This document shows, one piece after another, positions 37,701 through 49,090 of a DNA stretch of 64,000 nucleotides (position 1 is its first letter; every line of letters starts with the position of its first letter). The position numbers and the translations under genes were made by a program. Source of the DNA: Mytilus edulis. Lineage: Eukaryota; Mollusca; Bivalvia; Mytilida; Mytilidae. The notes under the pieces are model-generated. The model saw nothing but the letters and a program-made list of their open reading frames with translations. It ran no database searches and was not told where the DNA came from. The stretch is taken from NCBI RefSeq assembly GCF_963676685.1, contig NC_092353.1:14264361-14328360 (forward strand). The letters are read 5' to 3'.

Positions 37701-37850
37701 AGAACCCCCCCCCCCCACCAACCCCCCCTTGTCTGGAAAAAAAATGGTTGATTATTTAGAGAACCACTGGATCATGATCAGAGTGGTCCCTCTCTTAGGC
37801 AGTCAGTGGGCCCCCACTTATGAAAATTTCTGGATTCGCCACTGGAAATA
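37700..37850 (-). repeat. CAGTGGCG-type MITE fragment
   Basis: The right end, read on the minus strand, is CCAGTGGCGAATCCAGAAAT, then TTTCATAAGTGGGGGCCCAC. The same order of blocks is in the element at 43868-44030. A poly-C run marks the left part. CAGTGGCG ends are typical of hAT-like MITEs; superfamily is inference. Confidence 0.6.
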
Positions 37851-39020
37851 TCCCTCTAATTGACTAGCGTTTAAATCCCAGTTTTCTAATATGGTAGCTA
37901 GGTGGAACCTAAAACTAAAAAATTTGAAAAAAATATTTTAAATATATTTCAAATGCATGTACATGTGATAATATAAATTCTCCAAATTTCACTGTATTTT
38001 CCCTTTTGATGTTTTTCAACTACAGCCAGTTTGGTGTGGGTTGATGTTTGATTGTTGTACATGTTATATATCGACATGAGATTTGTTTATATACATAATA
38101 CTTATTTCCCTAAATTCAAATAAAATAGATGTGAGGAATTAAAGGAAACCATATGCAAATATTAAAAAAATAATTTGCATTTGTTCTGTTGATTGATAGT
38201 GGTACACATATGAAGAAATGGTGAAATCACTTATATATAGTTCTGATTAAAAGTTTCATGATAGACATGCATGGTAAATAAGTAGTAGGTTGTTTGAAGT
38301 TTGCAGCATATTCAACTTTGAACATCTTTTTCAGGTCTACAATCCATATAAAAATCTGTATCTCAGTGATCAGATCTATGTGGTATAATTTCCAACGAGA
38401 CAGCTTTCCAGAGGTTAAAATAACAAAGTAATTATAGGCAACCATATGCATACAGCCTTAAAAAGTGAGAAAAAAACAGTCTAGACATGTTAAGTAAGCA
38501 ACAATTAAATTAAGAAAAGTAATGGCCTGATTTGCAACTTATAAACAACTGGTTTGGAACCCTCCCCCCAAAAAAATCAAAGAGCAGATTGCTCTGAGGG
38601 ATACGATTGCCGTTGTTTTGTTGACACATGTACATGTAGCTGGATAATATTATTTTCAAAACTAATTCAACTGCACATGTAAAATAGTTACAAAATAGCC
38701 AACCCCGGATAAAAGTGTATGAACAATGCAATTAGGCCTATTGTGTTTTATTTTTGTACTATCAATTCCAAGTTTACTTTCCACAGCAGTCACTGAGACT
38801 CAGAGTGAGAGAAAGTATTTCACTTCGTATCTTATCACCTATTTTCCTACTTTAATTCTAGGAGGAACCCAATTCCTAACTCTTTAAATATTTAATTTCC
38901 TTTCGGTCAGTGATCATGACTCCTTTCCGTACACATTTATATGTTTAAATTGCGATCGTTTTTAATATAATACACTTTATTGACAGAATGAGCTAATACT
39001 CGACGTAGTGTTTTGATTCA
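37851..39020. other. Noncoding stretch with a repeat fragment
   Basis: 38405-38600 (AATTATAGGCAACCATATGC, later AGTAATGGCCTGATTTGC) is a copy of a repeat also found at 39955-40110 (AATTATAGGCAACCATACAG, AGTAATGGCCTGATTCAC). Nothing else recognised. Confidence 0.5.
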
Positions 39021-39027
39021 GAATTCA

Positions 39028-39179
39028 CGGAAGTTACTTCCGGAAGGGAGACAACTTGAAACAATAATATGGAAGACTCCATTTCGCCTGAAGGGGTGTT
39101 CTACGATGTGGACTATATTTATTTCAATTTAAATGATGCATATGATTTAAAATTATGCAACAATAATAACCTTCAATAG
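39028..39179 (+). promoter_or_regulatory. ETS-site cluster ahead of a 36-codon frame
   Basis: CACGGAAGT at 39026-39034 and ACTTCCGGAAG at 39036-39046 are ETS-type sites on both strands, as seen at many housekeeping start sites. An ATG at 39069 opens a 36-codon frame (MEDSISPEGVFYDVDYIYFN and on) with stop TAG at 39177-39179. It could be a first coding exon or chance; I see no clear splice donor or following exon. Confidence 0.3.
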
Positions 39180-39899
39180 CAGACATACATAGAAAAGATC
39201 CCACGAGTTAAAAATTAATTAATTGAGTGGGGAATCCAGAGCAACCATTCAATCGAAAACCCCTCGAAGTCAAGAAAACTATACCCATGCGCATAATTTC
39301 CAAAAAAAACCTGGAGCAAGAACGTACATGTATATTAAATGTTTATTAAACGACCTAAATAGTTCTCTATTTCTTTATGGAAGTACAATCTCAAAAGGTA
39401 CCTTCATAAAGGTAAAATATAAGAAAAACTCCACTTCAGTTCTTATATGACAGAAATAAGATTTATCGGAATTCAGAGAACTCTCGCATTTTATCAAAAC
39501 TGGGAATTCCCTCTAACGTGTTTCTAAATTTATAAAAACACTAAATATAAATACTGCTTAATTCTGATTTTCCGTGTTGTTAAAAACACGCATATAAGTC
39601 AAGGGAATTATCAAACATGAAGATTATGAAAAGAACATTATAGGAAAGTTGTTAAAGTTCAATCCCTTTGTTTGTTTTTAACTTTTAAAGCAAGACAATC
39701 ATAAGAATCTGAGATGTTCCTTAATGTTTAGAATAAAACGATTGACGTGAGGGCAATACTCTGAGCCACCAGTATAAGTCTACAGATTGCTCGAAAGCAA
39801 TCGTATCCCAAAAATAGTTCCAATGAAGATAAAGGCAAGCCTGGAGGGGATTCATTACATTTGGAACAACTTTTCTGAAGGATGGATACGTATAAAAAT

Positions 39900-40240
39900 T
39901 AAAATATGTAATAAGATTGCCAATAAGACAACTACCCACAAATGTTCAAATGACAAAGCAATTATAGGCAACCATACAGCCTTCAACAATGTTCAAAAAT
40001 GAGGGAAACTGTCCGAACATGAAAAGTATGCATTAATACAATTGAGAAGAGTAATGGCCTGATTCACAATTCCACTAATAAACAGGTCAGGAACATCTAC
40101 CCTTCAAATAAACCAGATGCTCCACAGGGCGCAGCTTGATACTACAGCAGAGGCCGAACCCTGAACAGTTGGGGCAAGTATGGACACAACATTAAAGCCG
40201 GATACAGCTCTGAATTTGGATTGTGATCTAATAGTCAAAA
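39900..40240 (+). repeat. Interspersed repeat (TAGGCAACCATACAGCC)
   Basis: AAGATTGCCAATAAGACAAC, AATTATAGGCAACCATACAG and AGTAATGGCCTGATTCACAA occur in order. The last two blocks recur at 38405-38600, the first resembles the head of family B. Noncoding. Confidence 0.6.
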
Positions 40241-40389
40241 CAGAATAGGTTTCTGACACAGAATGAATGTAGTCTAAGAACTTAAAACATTTAATATTAA
40301 ATTGGACTTTTACCTATTGTGGTCCTTTATCCAAAAGTCTTAATACATGGTTTGAGGCACTTGTCGCAGAAAAAAATCCTATATATAGA

Positions 40390-40630
40390 CTTAGGGGTTG
40401 ACCATTTGATATTCTGGGGGAGGGGGCAGGAGGATTTGTTTTTGATCGGTTATTTATTTTTGTAATCTAAGAGGACAAATTATTCATTTTCTGCACTAGT
40501 GAAGCAAGATTTTTCATTTTCATTAAAGCAAGGGACTGATTATTCATTTTCACAACTGTATTTATGATATTCGAAAAACATACAATTTTTAAATGATTTT
40601 TTTATTATAAACAACATATTTGTGTTTCCT
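40390..40630. mobile_element. Partial copy of the ACCATTTGATATT TIR element
   Basis: TTAGGGGTTGACCATTTGAT ATTC followed by GGGGGAGGGGG, ATCGGTTATTTATTTTTGTA and AGAGGACAAATTATTCATTT. This is the right part of the element at 2954-4185 in the opposite orientation. The other end is missing; the copy runs into the minisatellite on its right. Confidence 0.75.
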
Positions 40631-40631
40631 T

Positions 40632-40797
40632 TAAATTTTTATTTTGACATTATTTTTTTTTGCGTACCGAATGCTATAAATTTTTATTTTGACATTTTTT
40701 TTGCATGCCGAATGCTATAAATTTTTATTTTGATATTTTTTTTGCATGCTGAATGCTTTAAATTTTTATTTTGATATTTTTTTTGCATGCTGAATTG
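40632..40797. repeat. About 41-bp minisatellite, four copies
   Basis: AAATTTTTATTTTGACATTT then TTTTTGCATGCCGAATGCT repeats four times with small changes (GACATT or GATATT, GCGTACCG, GCATGCCG or GCATGCTG). Confidence 0.85.
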
Positions 40798-41792
40798 ATA
40801 TGCACGCAGTTGCGTGTTGGCATATAGGGAGCTACGCGCCTGAATACAATTTAATTAAATATATTAATTAACTGGGAATCCTCCCCCTTTATAAGTAGAG
40901 ACAATCAATAACCTCAGAAATATTAATCTTAAATTTATATAAATGAAAAGTAAGCTTCCATAAATAAAATTCAAATGTTTCTTAAAATTGGTGAAAGTGG
41001 TATAGTCATACCCCAACATGTTGACCATAGATAGATAAACAATTCACTTGCATTCGATTCGCATTTGAACTATGTGTTTGTTAATGTAAACCATTTCAAA
41101 TGTGAATTAAACTAATTCAAATCAGATTAGGTGTGAACTCAGTATGATTGTCAGGTAGTTTCATACTGAAAGATACTTTTAAGGGAAGGGAAAGAAACGG
41201 ATAAAACCATGTGTGTTACAAACACTGTTTATTCAAGTCAGAATCCTGGATCTCAATAGTACTTTCATAATGTCAAATAAAAAATGAATATGATAGTTAC
41301 ATACAATGCTACATGTATTTAATATGTATTATATGACATTTATTTTAGTGATTGGTAATTAGGAAAAATCTGAAATTCAGGCGTAAATTGAGACAAACAA
41401 TATCACTGAATGCAGTTTCTAGTCAAGTGACCAGCAAACATGGAAATCTACCTTTTGAATGAAAAGAGAACTCTAACATTGAAAATGAATGATGTAAATC
41501 TAGATTCTAATAATAGCCGAAGGGAGCTCACATTCACAACAGTTAAAGCATTGCTGAATTAGTGAACAAAGCATTTTTCTCGTTAACTTGAAAATCCACC
41601 TATTATAATGGGAAAAACCTGAGTTTCAAGACATAAATTGTAAAATTCCTGATAAAAAGCGGTGCCAAGCATGCATGTAATATGCTTGAAACATATTCAA
41701 AGAACAAAGTTTTATAACTTCCTAATGTCATTTCCAAAATTTATCAAAACCTAAATCTTACTGTGGATTAAGGGAGAATAAGAGGGAAAGTT
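40798..41792. other. Noncoding stretch
   Basis: No coding signal and no repeat matched in the window. Confidence 0.4.
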
Positions 41793-43265
41793 GAGTCATC
41801 TTTTTAGACTTCAGTTAAACTGAGACTACTATAATGCGTTATAGTAGTCTCAGAGTTGAATAATGACTTATGAAGTTATGTAGACTTACCTTCTAACAGT
41901 CTAATTTAAAAAAAAAAACACCACAATACTCAGAACTATGTCTAATTCACTTTGACTACTGATATGCAAACCTAAAAACCTAAATATATATCATAAAACA
42001 GTGATTGAAAGATTCATAACACTTTGAAAGGATAATTCAGACAAGTGTTACACGGGGAGCAGGTTTGTTTACAAATAATAATGTCACGTGATCGCGCAGA
42101 CCTCACATGTTGCATCGCCCTTACAATCCACTAATACATAACCCATTAGTGCATTAGTATGCAAACATGCAACGTGAATGTGATTGCTTATCAAATAATA
42201 CAGAAATAATGCATGTACAGTTTATGAAGAAAATAGTTCATCAAATAGATCGATTTTCACTTTTGTCTTGACACGAATTAGGTCGGGTTGACATTTTTGT
42301 CATCGGGGATAATATTGAGATAAATGGGATAAAACTGACCGTCAAAAAGGTCTAGAGAAGCACATCAGTAGAACCTTAACATTAATAAGTAATACTTACC
42401 AAAATTTCTCTAATAAATAAACTATATAACAGAAATTTCACAAAGATAACGGTAGATAATTTTGATGGTGGTGGTGATGCTAGTTAAATTGGCGCGAAAT
42501 AATATTCTTACTCCTTTTGCTTTACGTAAACAAAATGTATAGAATTGAATTTGACTAAAGTTGAGCATAAAAAAAACGTCAATATGCAAAAGCCTGGTAA
42601 TATATAAATGATAAAATGTGTATAAATTTCCGTAAACGAATTTACCCGTATACTTCACTAAGAATTACATTTGAGCGCAAGGAGATCTATTTGTGAAACG
42701 GTTTATATAACCCCGGTTGAACTCAGGGTCGTATTAATAACGGATTTTTTTGCGATGCTTTTAAATCATTGAGGCCATTTATTTTTATTACGGGTTTCCA
42801 CATCTTTAAATCGGAATTATAGAAAAAATGGAATGTTGTTAGCAGAATCAAAACAGAAATGATGAACACTGCAACATTTTCAGTAAAACATAAATAGGAT
42901 GGAGGATCTGTGTATTCACATTATTTGTAAAACTCTCCTTATTCCTGTGAAGCGTGTGCTTTACATCGAGGCTTTCTATGCTTATCATCGACGCCACAGT
43001 ACTTCAACCAATCAGACAACGTTTATTTGGGGCATTCGACCTATTTTAACTCAGATTTTGGAATTTTTTAATCGAAATTATAGAAAAATGGAATGTTGTT
43101 TGTACATATAAAATAGAAAAAGATGAATACTATTAGCTAAAGCAAGTTTAGATGGGGTTCTGTGTATTTACATTGTTTGTACAACTCTCCTTACTGATGC
43201 CATATTTTGGAATTTCCGTGACCTAAATGGTTCGCGAAAATTAATATTTTTATATATAGTATTAA
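41793..43265. repeat. Old tandem duplication, copy A
   Basis: Aligns with 44111-45588 at an offset of 2318 to 2323 bases. Shared blocks are GAGTCATCTTTTTA, CACGTGATCGCGCA, AGCACATCAGTAGAACCTTA, GGATGGAGGATCTGTGTATT and TGGTTCGCGAAAATTAATAT. Copy A alone has a perfect palindrome, CTGAGACTACTATAA with a TGCG loop, at 41819-41852. Within each copy a segment of about 250 bases ending in ACAACTCTCCTTACTGATGC is itself a second, shorter copy of the one before. No gene recognised. Confidence 0.85.
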
Positions 43266-43860
43266 TACACCTAATCGCTATTTATTCCATACCGGATAAG
43301 TTCTAACATTACACAACTTTTTCATCCAGTTGAAGCTATCTGGGGGCCGTTGAAACAATTCACCATGCACAATACTTTTTAATGAAAACCCTTTTAACTT
43401 ACCGTAAATACTTAAAACAAAATAATTTTTACTTCAATTTAATTTCGAAAAAAGTGGATCATACTATATTAAAGTTTCTTGATAATCGCTTTCTAAAGTT
43501 TTTCCTCCCTCAGCTCTCTACTGAAAAACCTCTATTTTCAGCCGCATGACCCAAACAGGAAGTTTTACATGTGACTGGTTTTGCCAGATTGGACTAAATA
43601 GCAATAAGGTGTATTTTCTGGGATTGTTGAAAACTTGCATATTCATCACTATCTGATTTTATGGGTATAACAATCCAGACAGACAAATAGCAATAAGGTG
43701 TTTAGGAAAACATGACCTAAAGCCTCCTTCATATAAGTCAAAAACTTGGAAACTCATACTGAATGGTCAAATGTGTTCAATATGAAAATTGCAGTTAAGA
43801 TGGTAAAATCAATCAGCCGTTAACGAAATGGACTGAAAGTATGACTTTTGCGCAAATTTA
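43266..43860. other. Noncoding spacer between the tandem copies
   Basis: AGCAATAAGGTGT occurs twice (43599 and 43688). No coding signal. Confidence 0.4.
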
Positions 43861-43867
43861 AAAGGGA

Positions 43868-44030
43868 AACAGAGGCGGATTTAGAGGGGGGCCCGGCCCC
43901 CCCCTTTTTGGGAAAAAATTTGGTTGCTTATATAAGGAATCACTGAAGCGTGACTGGAGCGGGCCCCCTCTTAGGTCAGTCAGTGGGCCCCCACATATGA
44001 AAATTCCTGGATCCGTCACTGGGAAATGAC
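43868..44030 (-). repeat. CAGTGGCG-type MITE, fuller copy
   Basis: On the minus strand it starts CAGTGACGGATCCAGGAATT and ends near CCCCTCTAAATCCGCCTCTG, with GGGGGCCCACTGACTG and TCACGCTTCAGTGATTCC between. It matches the fragment at 37700-37850. The open frame over it (43858-44064) is repeat sequence. Confidence 0.65.
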
Positions 44031-44110
44031 GGGGAAGGGGAAAATTAACATTCAAGCAGAGCAAATGCTGTTTAAATTAGTATGCGGGTTTTAAATATAG
44101 AGTGAAAGTG

Positions 44111-45588
44111 GAGTCATCTTTTTAAACTTAAGTTAAATATAACTTATGTAGACTTACCTTCTAATTCAATAAAAAAAAAAACACACACGACTCAGAACTA
44201 TGTCTAATTCACTTGGACTACTAATATGCAAACCTAAAAACAAAAAGAAATATATCATAAAATAGTGATTGAAAAATTCACAACACTTTGAAAGGATAAT
44301 CCAGACACGTGTTACACGGGGAGCATGTTTGTTTACAAATAATAATGTCACGTGATCGCGCACTGACCTCGCATGTTGCATCGCCCTTACAATTCACCAA
44401 TACATAACCATTTTCATGCAAACATGCAACGTGAATGTGATTGGTTATCAAATAATACAAAAATAATGCATGAACCGTTGAAGAAAAAATTATTTCATCA
44501 AATAGATGGATTTTCACTTTCGACACGAATAGGTCGAGTTGACATTTCTGTCATCGGAGATAGTATTGAGATAAATGGGATAAAACGGACCGTCAAAAAG
44601 GTCTAGAGAAGCACATCAGTAGAACCTTAACATGAATAAGTAATACTTACAAAAAATTCTCTAATTGATAAACTATATGACTAAAATTTCACGAAAATAA
44701 CAATAAATAATTTTGTTCTTCGTGATGAAACTGCTTAAATTGGCGCGAAAAAATATTCTTACTCCTACTGCTTCACGTAAAAAAAAATGTATAGAATTGA
44801 ATTCGACTACAGTTCAGCATAAAAAAACGTGAATATGCAAAAGTCTGATAATATGTTAATGAAAAAGTGTGCATAAATTTTCGTAAACGAAGTTACCTGT
44901 ATACTTCACCAAGAACTACATTTGAGCGCAAAGATCGTATGTGTGATTCGGCTTATGTAACAATCGTCAATCGGAACTACTCGGCTATTCACTTCGTGCA
45001 ACCAGAAAGGCCGAGTAGTTCCGATTGGTAACAAAGTACAACATGATTAATGGAATTTTTTGCGTTGCTATTAAATCATTGAAACCACGTGATTGAGGCC
45101 ATCTATTTTTATTGCGGGTTCCACATATCTAAATCGGAATTATAGAAAAAATGGAATTTTGTGAGCAGAATCAAAACAGAAATGATGAACACTGCAACAT
45201 TTCCATCAAAATAAAAATAGGATGGAGGATCTGTGTATTCACATTATTTGTAAAACTCTCCTTCTTCCTGTGAAGCGTGTGCTTTACATCGAGGCTTATT
45301 ATGCTAAGCATCGACGCCACAGTACTTCAACCAATCAGACAATGTTTATTTGGGGCATTCTATCTAATTTTACTCAGATTTTGGAATATTTTAATCGAAA
45401 TTATAGAAAAATGGAACATTGTTAGTACATATAAAATAGAAAAAGATGAATACTTTTAGCTGGAGATAATTTGGATGGGGGTTCTGTGTATTCACATTAT
45501 TTGCACAACTCTCCTTACTGATGCCATATTTTGGAATTTCCGTGACCTAAATGGTTCGCGAAAATTAATATTTTTATATATAGTATAG
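44111..45588. repeat. Old tandem duplication, copy B
   Basis: Partner of 41793-43265, with scattered substitutions and small indels throughout. Copy B alone carries a hairpin at about 44967-45032 (CAATCGGAACTACTCGGC, loop, GCCGAGTAGTTCCGATTG), where copy A has an unrelated short segment. The last 100 bases run into the palindromic element that hosts the LTR retrotransposon. Confidence 0.85.
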
Positions 45589-45654
45589 TAATAATACCTT
45601 CATGTCATGCTCTATGCTCATTTTAACATGGGTAGGCATTATATTTGTCGATAT

Positions 45655-46943
45655 TGTAATGCCGACATTCCCCCCTTTTTATAGTTAACCTATGTCTGTA
45701 TAGTTTCTTGAAATTATTGAGGATAAAACTATAGATGTTAGTGAGATGTCTAATGTTACAAGTAGTGTAAGACTTGTCATTTGTTATTTTGGCTGTTGTT
45801 TTCATGATACGACAGATTTGTGTATGTTAGTTTGTTAAGAAGTTTCAGTTCACGTACTGATTCCGTATTTTCGCGGTAGTTACCTTATTATACTATAAAC
45901 TCAAATAAGACTGTTCTAATGATCTACTTATAAATTTAATGTCGAAACCCATCTTTATTGATGAAGATCAATCATTGTTTACAAACAGTATCAACATTAC
46001 GGGAGTTTCCCTAATATGATCCATGGTTGCCGATTGGTAAACAATATGTAACAAGCTCTGTCATTGGTCAGTCGAAAGTATTACTACCAAAACAACAACA
46101 GTAACGACGGAGTGTTGGGTTGACAATGAATGGGTAGTGACAAACTTAACTAGAAGCTGGAATATGTCTGAGAAATACAGACAAGCGTTGAGAGTTAACT
46201 TTGTTTTAATTTAAGATTGTCGGTGCCGGTGACGGTGCTAAATACGGGTGCCGGTGACGGTGCTGAATACGTGTGACGGTGACGGTGCTAAACACCGGTG
46301 ACGGTGACGGTGCTAAACACCGGTGACGGTGACGGTGCTAAACACCAGTGACGGTGACGGTGCTGAATACGGGTGACGGTGACGGTGCTAAATACGGTTA
46401 CCGGTGACGGTGACAGTGTCGGTGACATTGCTATTGAAGGTGCACATCAAGAGTTATGTTAGCGGTTTTGACATGATTAATATGTCATTTAATGTGTTAT
46501 ACTTAGTTATTGTCTTCTTAGTTCTATAATGAAGAAAGGTGTTTTAATCCTTCAATTGAGATTATAGAAAGATACAAAATAAGTGACAACCTTGTTACTT
46601 GACTGTTGAATTATATGTACTAGTTGTGTGTGTCTATGTGAGACCAACCTTAACCGGGAACCTGACCAGACCAGTGACCGATCCTGCAAGACCCATTCTC
46701 TCCGGCGTGGATTATTTTTGATATTAATAAAATATGAAATTTTATTTTATTCAGATATTTTATTTCATAACTGAGAACTATACATAAATACAAGTACTCG
46801 TTTTCCCTTTCTGTAACGTGTTTTGGTCCGATGGTTAATAGTGGACGTCGAACCTTACACTTTATAGATCCTTTAAATCCCTTTTTATTTGTGACCCTGT
46901 GTTCTCTGGTGGCCGACTCTAGCACCAGGGAGGCGGCGTTACA
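45655..46943 (+). mobile_element. 5' LTR (1289 bp) of a gag-only LTR retrotransposon
   Basis: Starts TGTAATGCCGACATTCCCCC and ends GGAGGCGGCGTTACA, with inverted TGTAA/TTACA tips. It matches the 3' LTR at a constant offset of 4200 bases with no indel until 46268. The next 632 bases (46269-46900) are missing from the 3' LTR. That part holds a G-rich minisatellite (46210-46430) and an AATAAA near 46726. At 46079-46086 the sequence is TATTACTA where the 3' LTR has TATAAATA. ATAT flanks the whole element. Confidence 0.92.
46208..46430 (+). repeat. 25-bp G-rich minisatellite inside the 5' LTR
   Basis: About eight units of CGGTGACGGTGACGGTGC then TAAACAC, with GAATACG and AAATACG variants. Only the first two units remain in the 3' LTR. 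Confidence 0.92.
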
Positions 46944-46946
46944 ATT

Positions 46947-46963
46947 TGGTGGCAGCGGTGGGA
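46947..46963 (+). promoter_or_regulatory. Putative primer-binding site
   Basis: TGGTGGCAGCGGTGGGA lies three bases inside the 5' LTR. Position and the TGG start fit a tRNA 3' end complement; similar sequences follow the 5' LTR in many Gypsy-type elements. The tRNA is not identified. Confidence 0.6.
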
Positions 46964-47016
46964 TTGATTTATAGAGTCTGTTAGTGTTTGTACATTTAGC
47001 AAATTAATTATATAAA

Positions 47017-48129
47017 ATGGATGATTCAAACGTTGTTACGTTTGGTCCACATCTCAATGAGATTGATGATGAAGCTGATGCAACTATGCATGACAATTTA
47101 TTAGAGAAACAAAGTTCTGAAATTTATAGAACAACGGAGAGAATGATGGCAGAAGCACGTTCAGAAATGAAACTTCGGATGGACAAATGTTTTTCCGATT
47201 TTTCAAAGGATATGAATCAGTTGTTTGCAAAATTTGAAGGGCAAGCTATGGAAAGTAGGTCCACCCCAATTTTAGGAAGGGGAATAGAAACTCCAGCAAG
47301 TAGTCTGGACCAAGCAAGTAGTCTGGAACACATAACCAGGCAAGACAGAACTGATAAAAATAACAGTCATATTCCAAATATCCGACGGTCAAAATCTGAT
47401 ATTTCTTGCAAAATAAAACCACAAATATATGACGGCTCGGATGATTTGGAGGAGTATTTGACCCAATTTAATTTATTGGCAGAAATAAATGATTGGGACC
47501 CTAAGACTAAGGCCTTACTTTTGGCCAGTAGTTTATCTGGAAGTGCTCGGGCTATATTAAATGAAATCACAGATGGGGAACTACACAATTTTGAGTGTTT
47601 GGTAAATGCTATGAAAAGTAGGTTCGGTTCTATAAATAGATCAGAAGTGTTTAGAGCAGAGTTGCAAACACGAGTACGATTTAAAAACGAAAGTTTGCCT
47701 GAATTAGCTCAGGCTATTAAGAAACTGACACGTAGGGCTTATCCTGGTACCTCTCCACTGGTTAGGGACACATTAGCTTTAGATTCTTTTATTGATGCAA
47801 TACCTGAGACAGATGTACGTCTCAGATTAAGGGAGGTTGGACCAAAATCAATAAATGAGGCAGAAAATATTGCTGTTAGACTCGAAGCATTACGAGTTGC
47901 CGATATAAGGAAAGGTCGAAATGTTCGCATTGTCGATATTGAAACCGTTCAAGAGCCTGATCTGAAACGGGAAATAAATGAAATCAAACAAAGTATTGAA
48001 TCTTTGACGAGTGAAGTACTTATTATCAAAAATCAAAATGATCAGCAATTCCGAGGAGATAATAATTATAGAGGAAATAAAAATAATTCCAATAGAAATT
48101 TTAACAATAAAGGAGCATTTCGTCGTTAG
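47017..48129 (+). CDS. gag: Gag-like protein of the LTR retrotransposon
   Basis: 370 codons, ATG 74 bases after the 5' LTR, uninterrupted. An N-terminal helical, charged region (residues 1-80) leads to a Gypsy-type capsid core from about residue 138 (YDGSDDLEEYLTQFNLLAEI, then WDPKTKALLLASSLSGSARA). Next come FRAELQTRVRFKNESLPELAQ, a charged coiled-coil-like stretch near 305-340, and a basic Asn/Arg/Gly tail ending NFNNKGAFRR. It should assemble particles and bind the element's RNA. The Cys-rich zinc knuckle usual at this end is absent; the basic tail may replace it, or the protein is truncated. No protease, reverse transcriptase or integrase follows, so copying must depend on enzymes of another element. 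The open frame and nearly identical LTRs suggest a recent insertion. Confidence 0.88.
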   Translation: MDDSNVVTFGPHLNEIDDEADATMHDNLLEKQSSEIYRTTERMMAEARSEMKLRMDKCFSDFSKDMNQLFAKFEGQAMESRSTPILGRGIETPASSLDQASSLEHITRQDRTDKNNSHIPNIRRSKSDISCKIKPQIYDGSDDLEEYLTQFNLLAEINDWDPKTKALLLASSLSGSARAILNEITDGELHNFECLVNAMKSRFGSINRSEVFRAELQTRVRFKNESLPELAQAIKKLTRRAYPGTSPLVRDTLALDSFIDAIPETDVRLRLREVGPKSINEAENIAVRLEALRVADIRKGRNVRIVDIETVQEPDLKREINEIKQSIESLTSEVLIIKNQNDQQFRGDNNYRGNKNNSNRNFNNKGAFRR

Positions 48130-49090
48130 GAAAACGGAAAAATGTCCAGTCAGGAGAGAGAATGATTTCTCGACACTGTGAATACTATTATTTTAATATT
48201 GTGTTGTGCCACCAAAACAGTTGTTTTGTTTTGGCTACTATATATGTATATATGCAATTAAAAGTTCGTATGCTCGTTTTAGTTGGGGCTAGTTTGTTTA
48301 ATTTTTTTATTTTGAAGACCGATTTGTTCTGGACAATTATTATACCGAAACAGATGTTTTATGTATAGAGGTCATGTTGATTTCCTTTCACTAAGGATTG
48401 TTTAATAATTAAGGATGATGTTGTCCTTTGTCTCAAAATCAGAGGTAATGCCTCTTGCTGTAGAATCTCCGTAGCAGAGATTGTAGAATTTCCGCTCTAA
48501 ATATAAATTATTAATGAAGGCAAAAACTGCAGTGGCGCTAAATACTATATTTTTTACAATGTGTTTAATACTTATGAACACGTTTAGTGAATATACTGAT
48601 CTGTACTGGTCATTTCTGATGCAGACATTAAAAACAAAATAGAAGGTCAACTGATAACTTGGTTAGAAACTCTGGTTGCAGGTAGTGCTTTATACAATTG
48701 TTGAGCACACTAGCATGATGCAAATATATTATTACGATCTTAGTCGGTAGCCCTATCTAGAGAATTGTTCTCAAAACTCTTATATAGAGTAAAATATGAA
48801 AAATAATAATAGGAGAGTATGTAGAATTGAGCTAGATGATAAAAGCTCAATACATGATAATTAAGAATGTCTCAGTTAAATACTGATACGGATATATTTT
48901 GGCTTGGCCAGTCAAATATATACCTTGAAGGTATGATTCTTGAGACTTGAGCAGTAAGAATGTAGTAGACATTTGATCTGAAGATAACGAGAGGTACACA
49001 ACGAGGCACCTTCCGAAAGAAAGGCTGCGTGTACATGTCATATTTCCCAGATCAGATAGCAAGTTAAAGTTGTGATTGATTGCTAAAAAG
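48130..49090 (+). other. Noncoding internal region after gag
   Basis: About 960 bases between the gag stop and the hairpin repeats. I find no pol motif in any frame. Short open frames on either strand have no family resemblance. Confidence 0.6.

Noticed and set aside
44278-44526. Cys-rich minus-strand frame (82 codons)
   Set aside because: The matching region of duplicate copy A does not keep the frame, and there is no signal peptide or regular Cys pattern.
44520-44606. A VDISVIGDSIEINGIKRTV-like frame, also open in copy A near 42283
   Set aside because: Short, no splice sites that convince me, and several of the few differences change residues. It is possibly coding but not supportable.
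42899-45425. Frames of 70 and 67 codons present in both tandem copies (42899-43111, 45222-45425)
   Set aside because: The differences between the copies are mostly amino-acid changing and the ends differ, so there is no sign of purifying selection.
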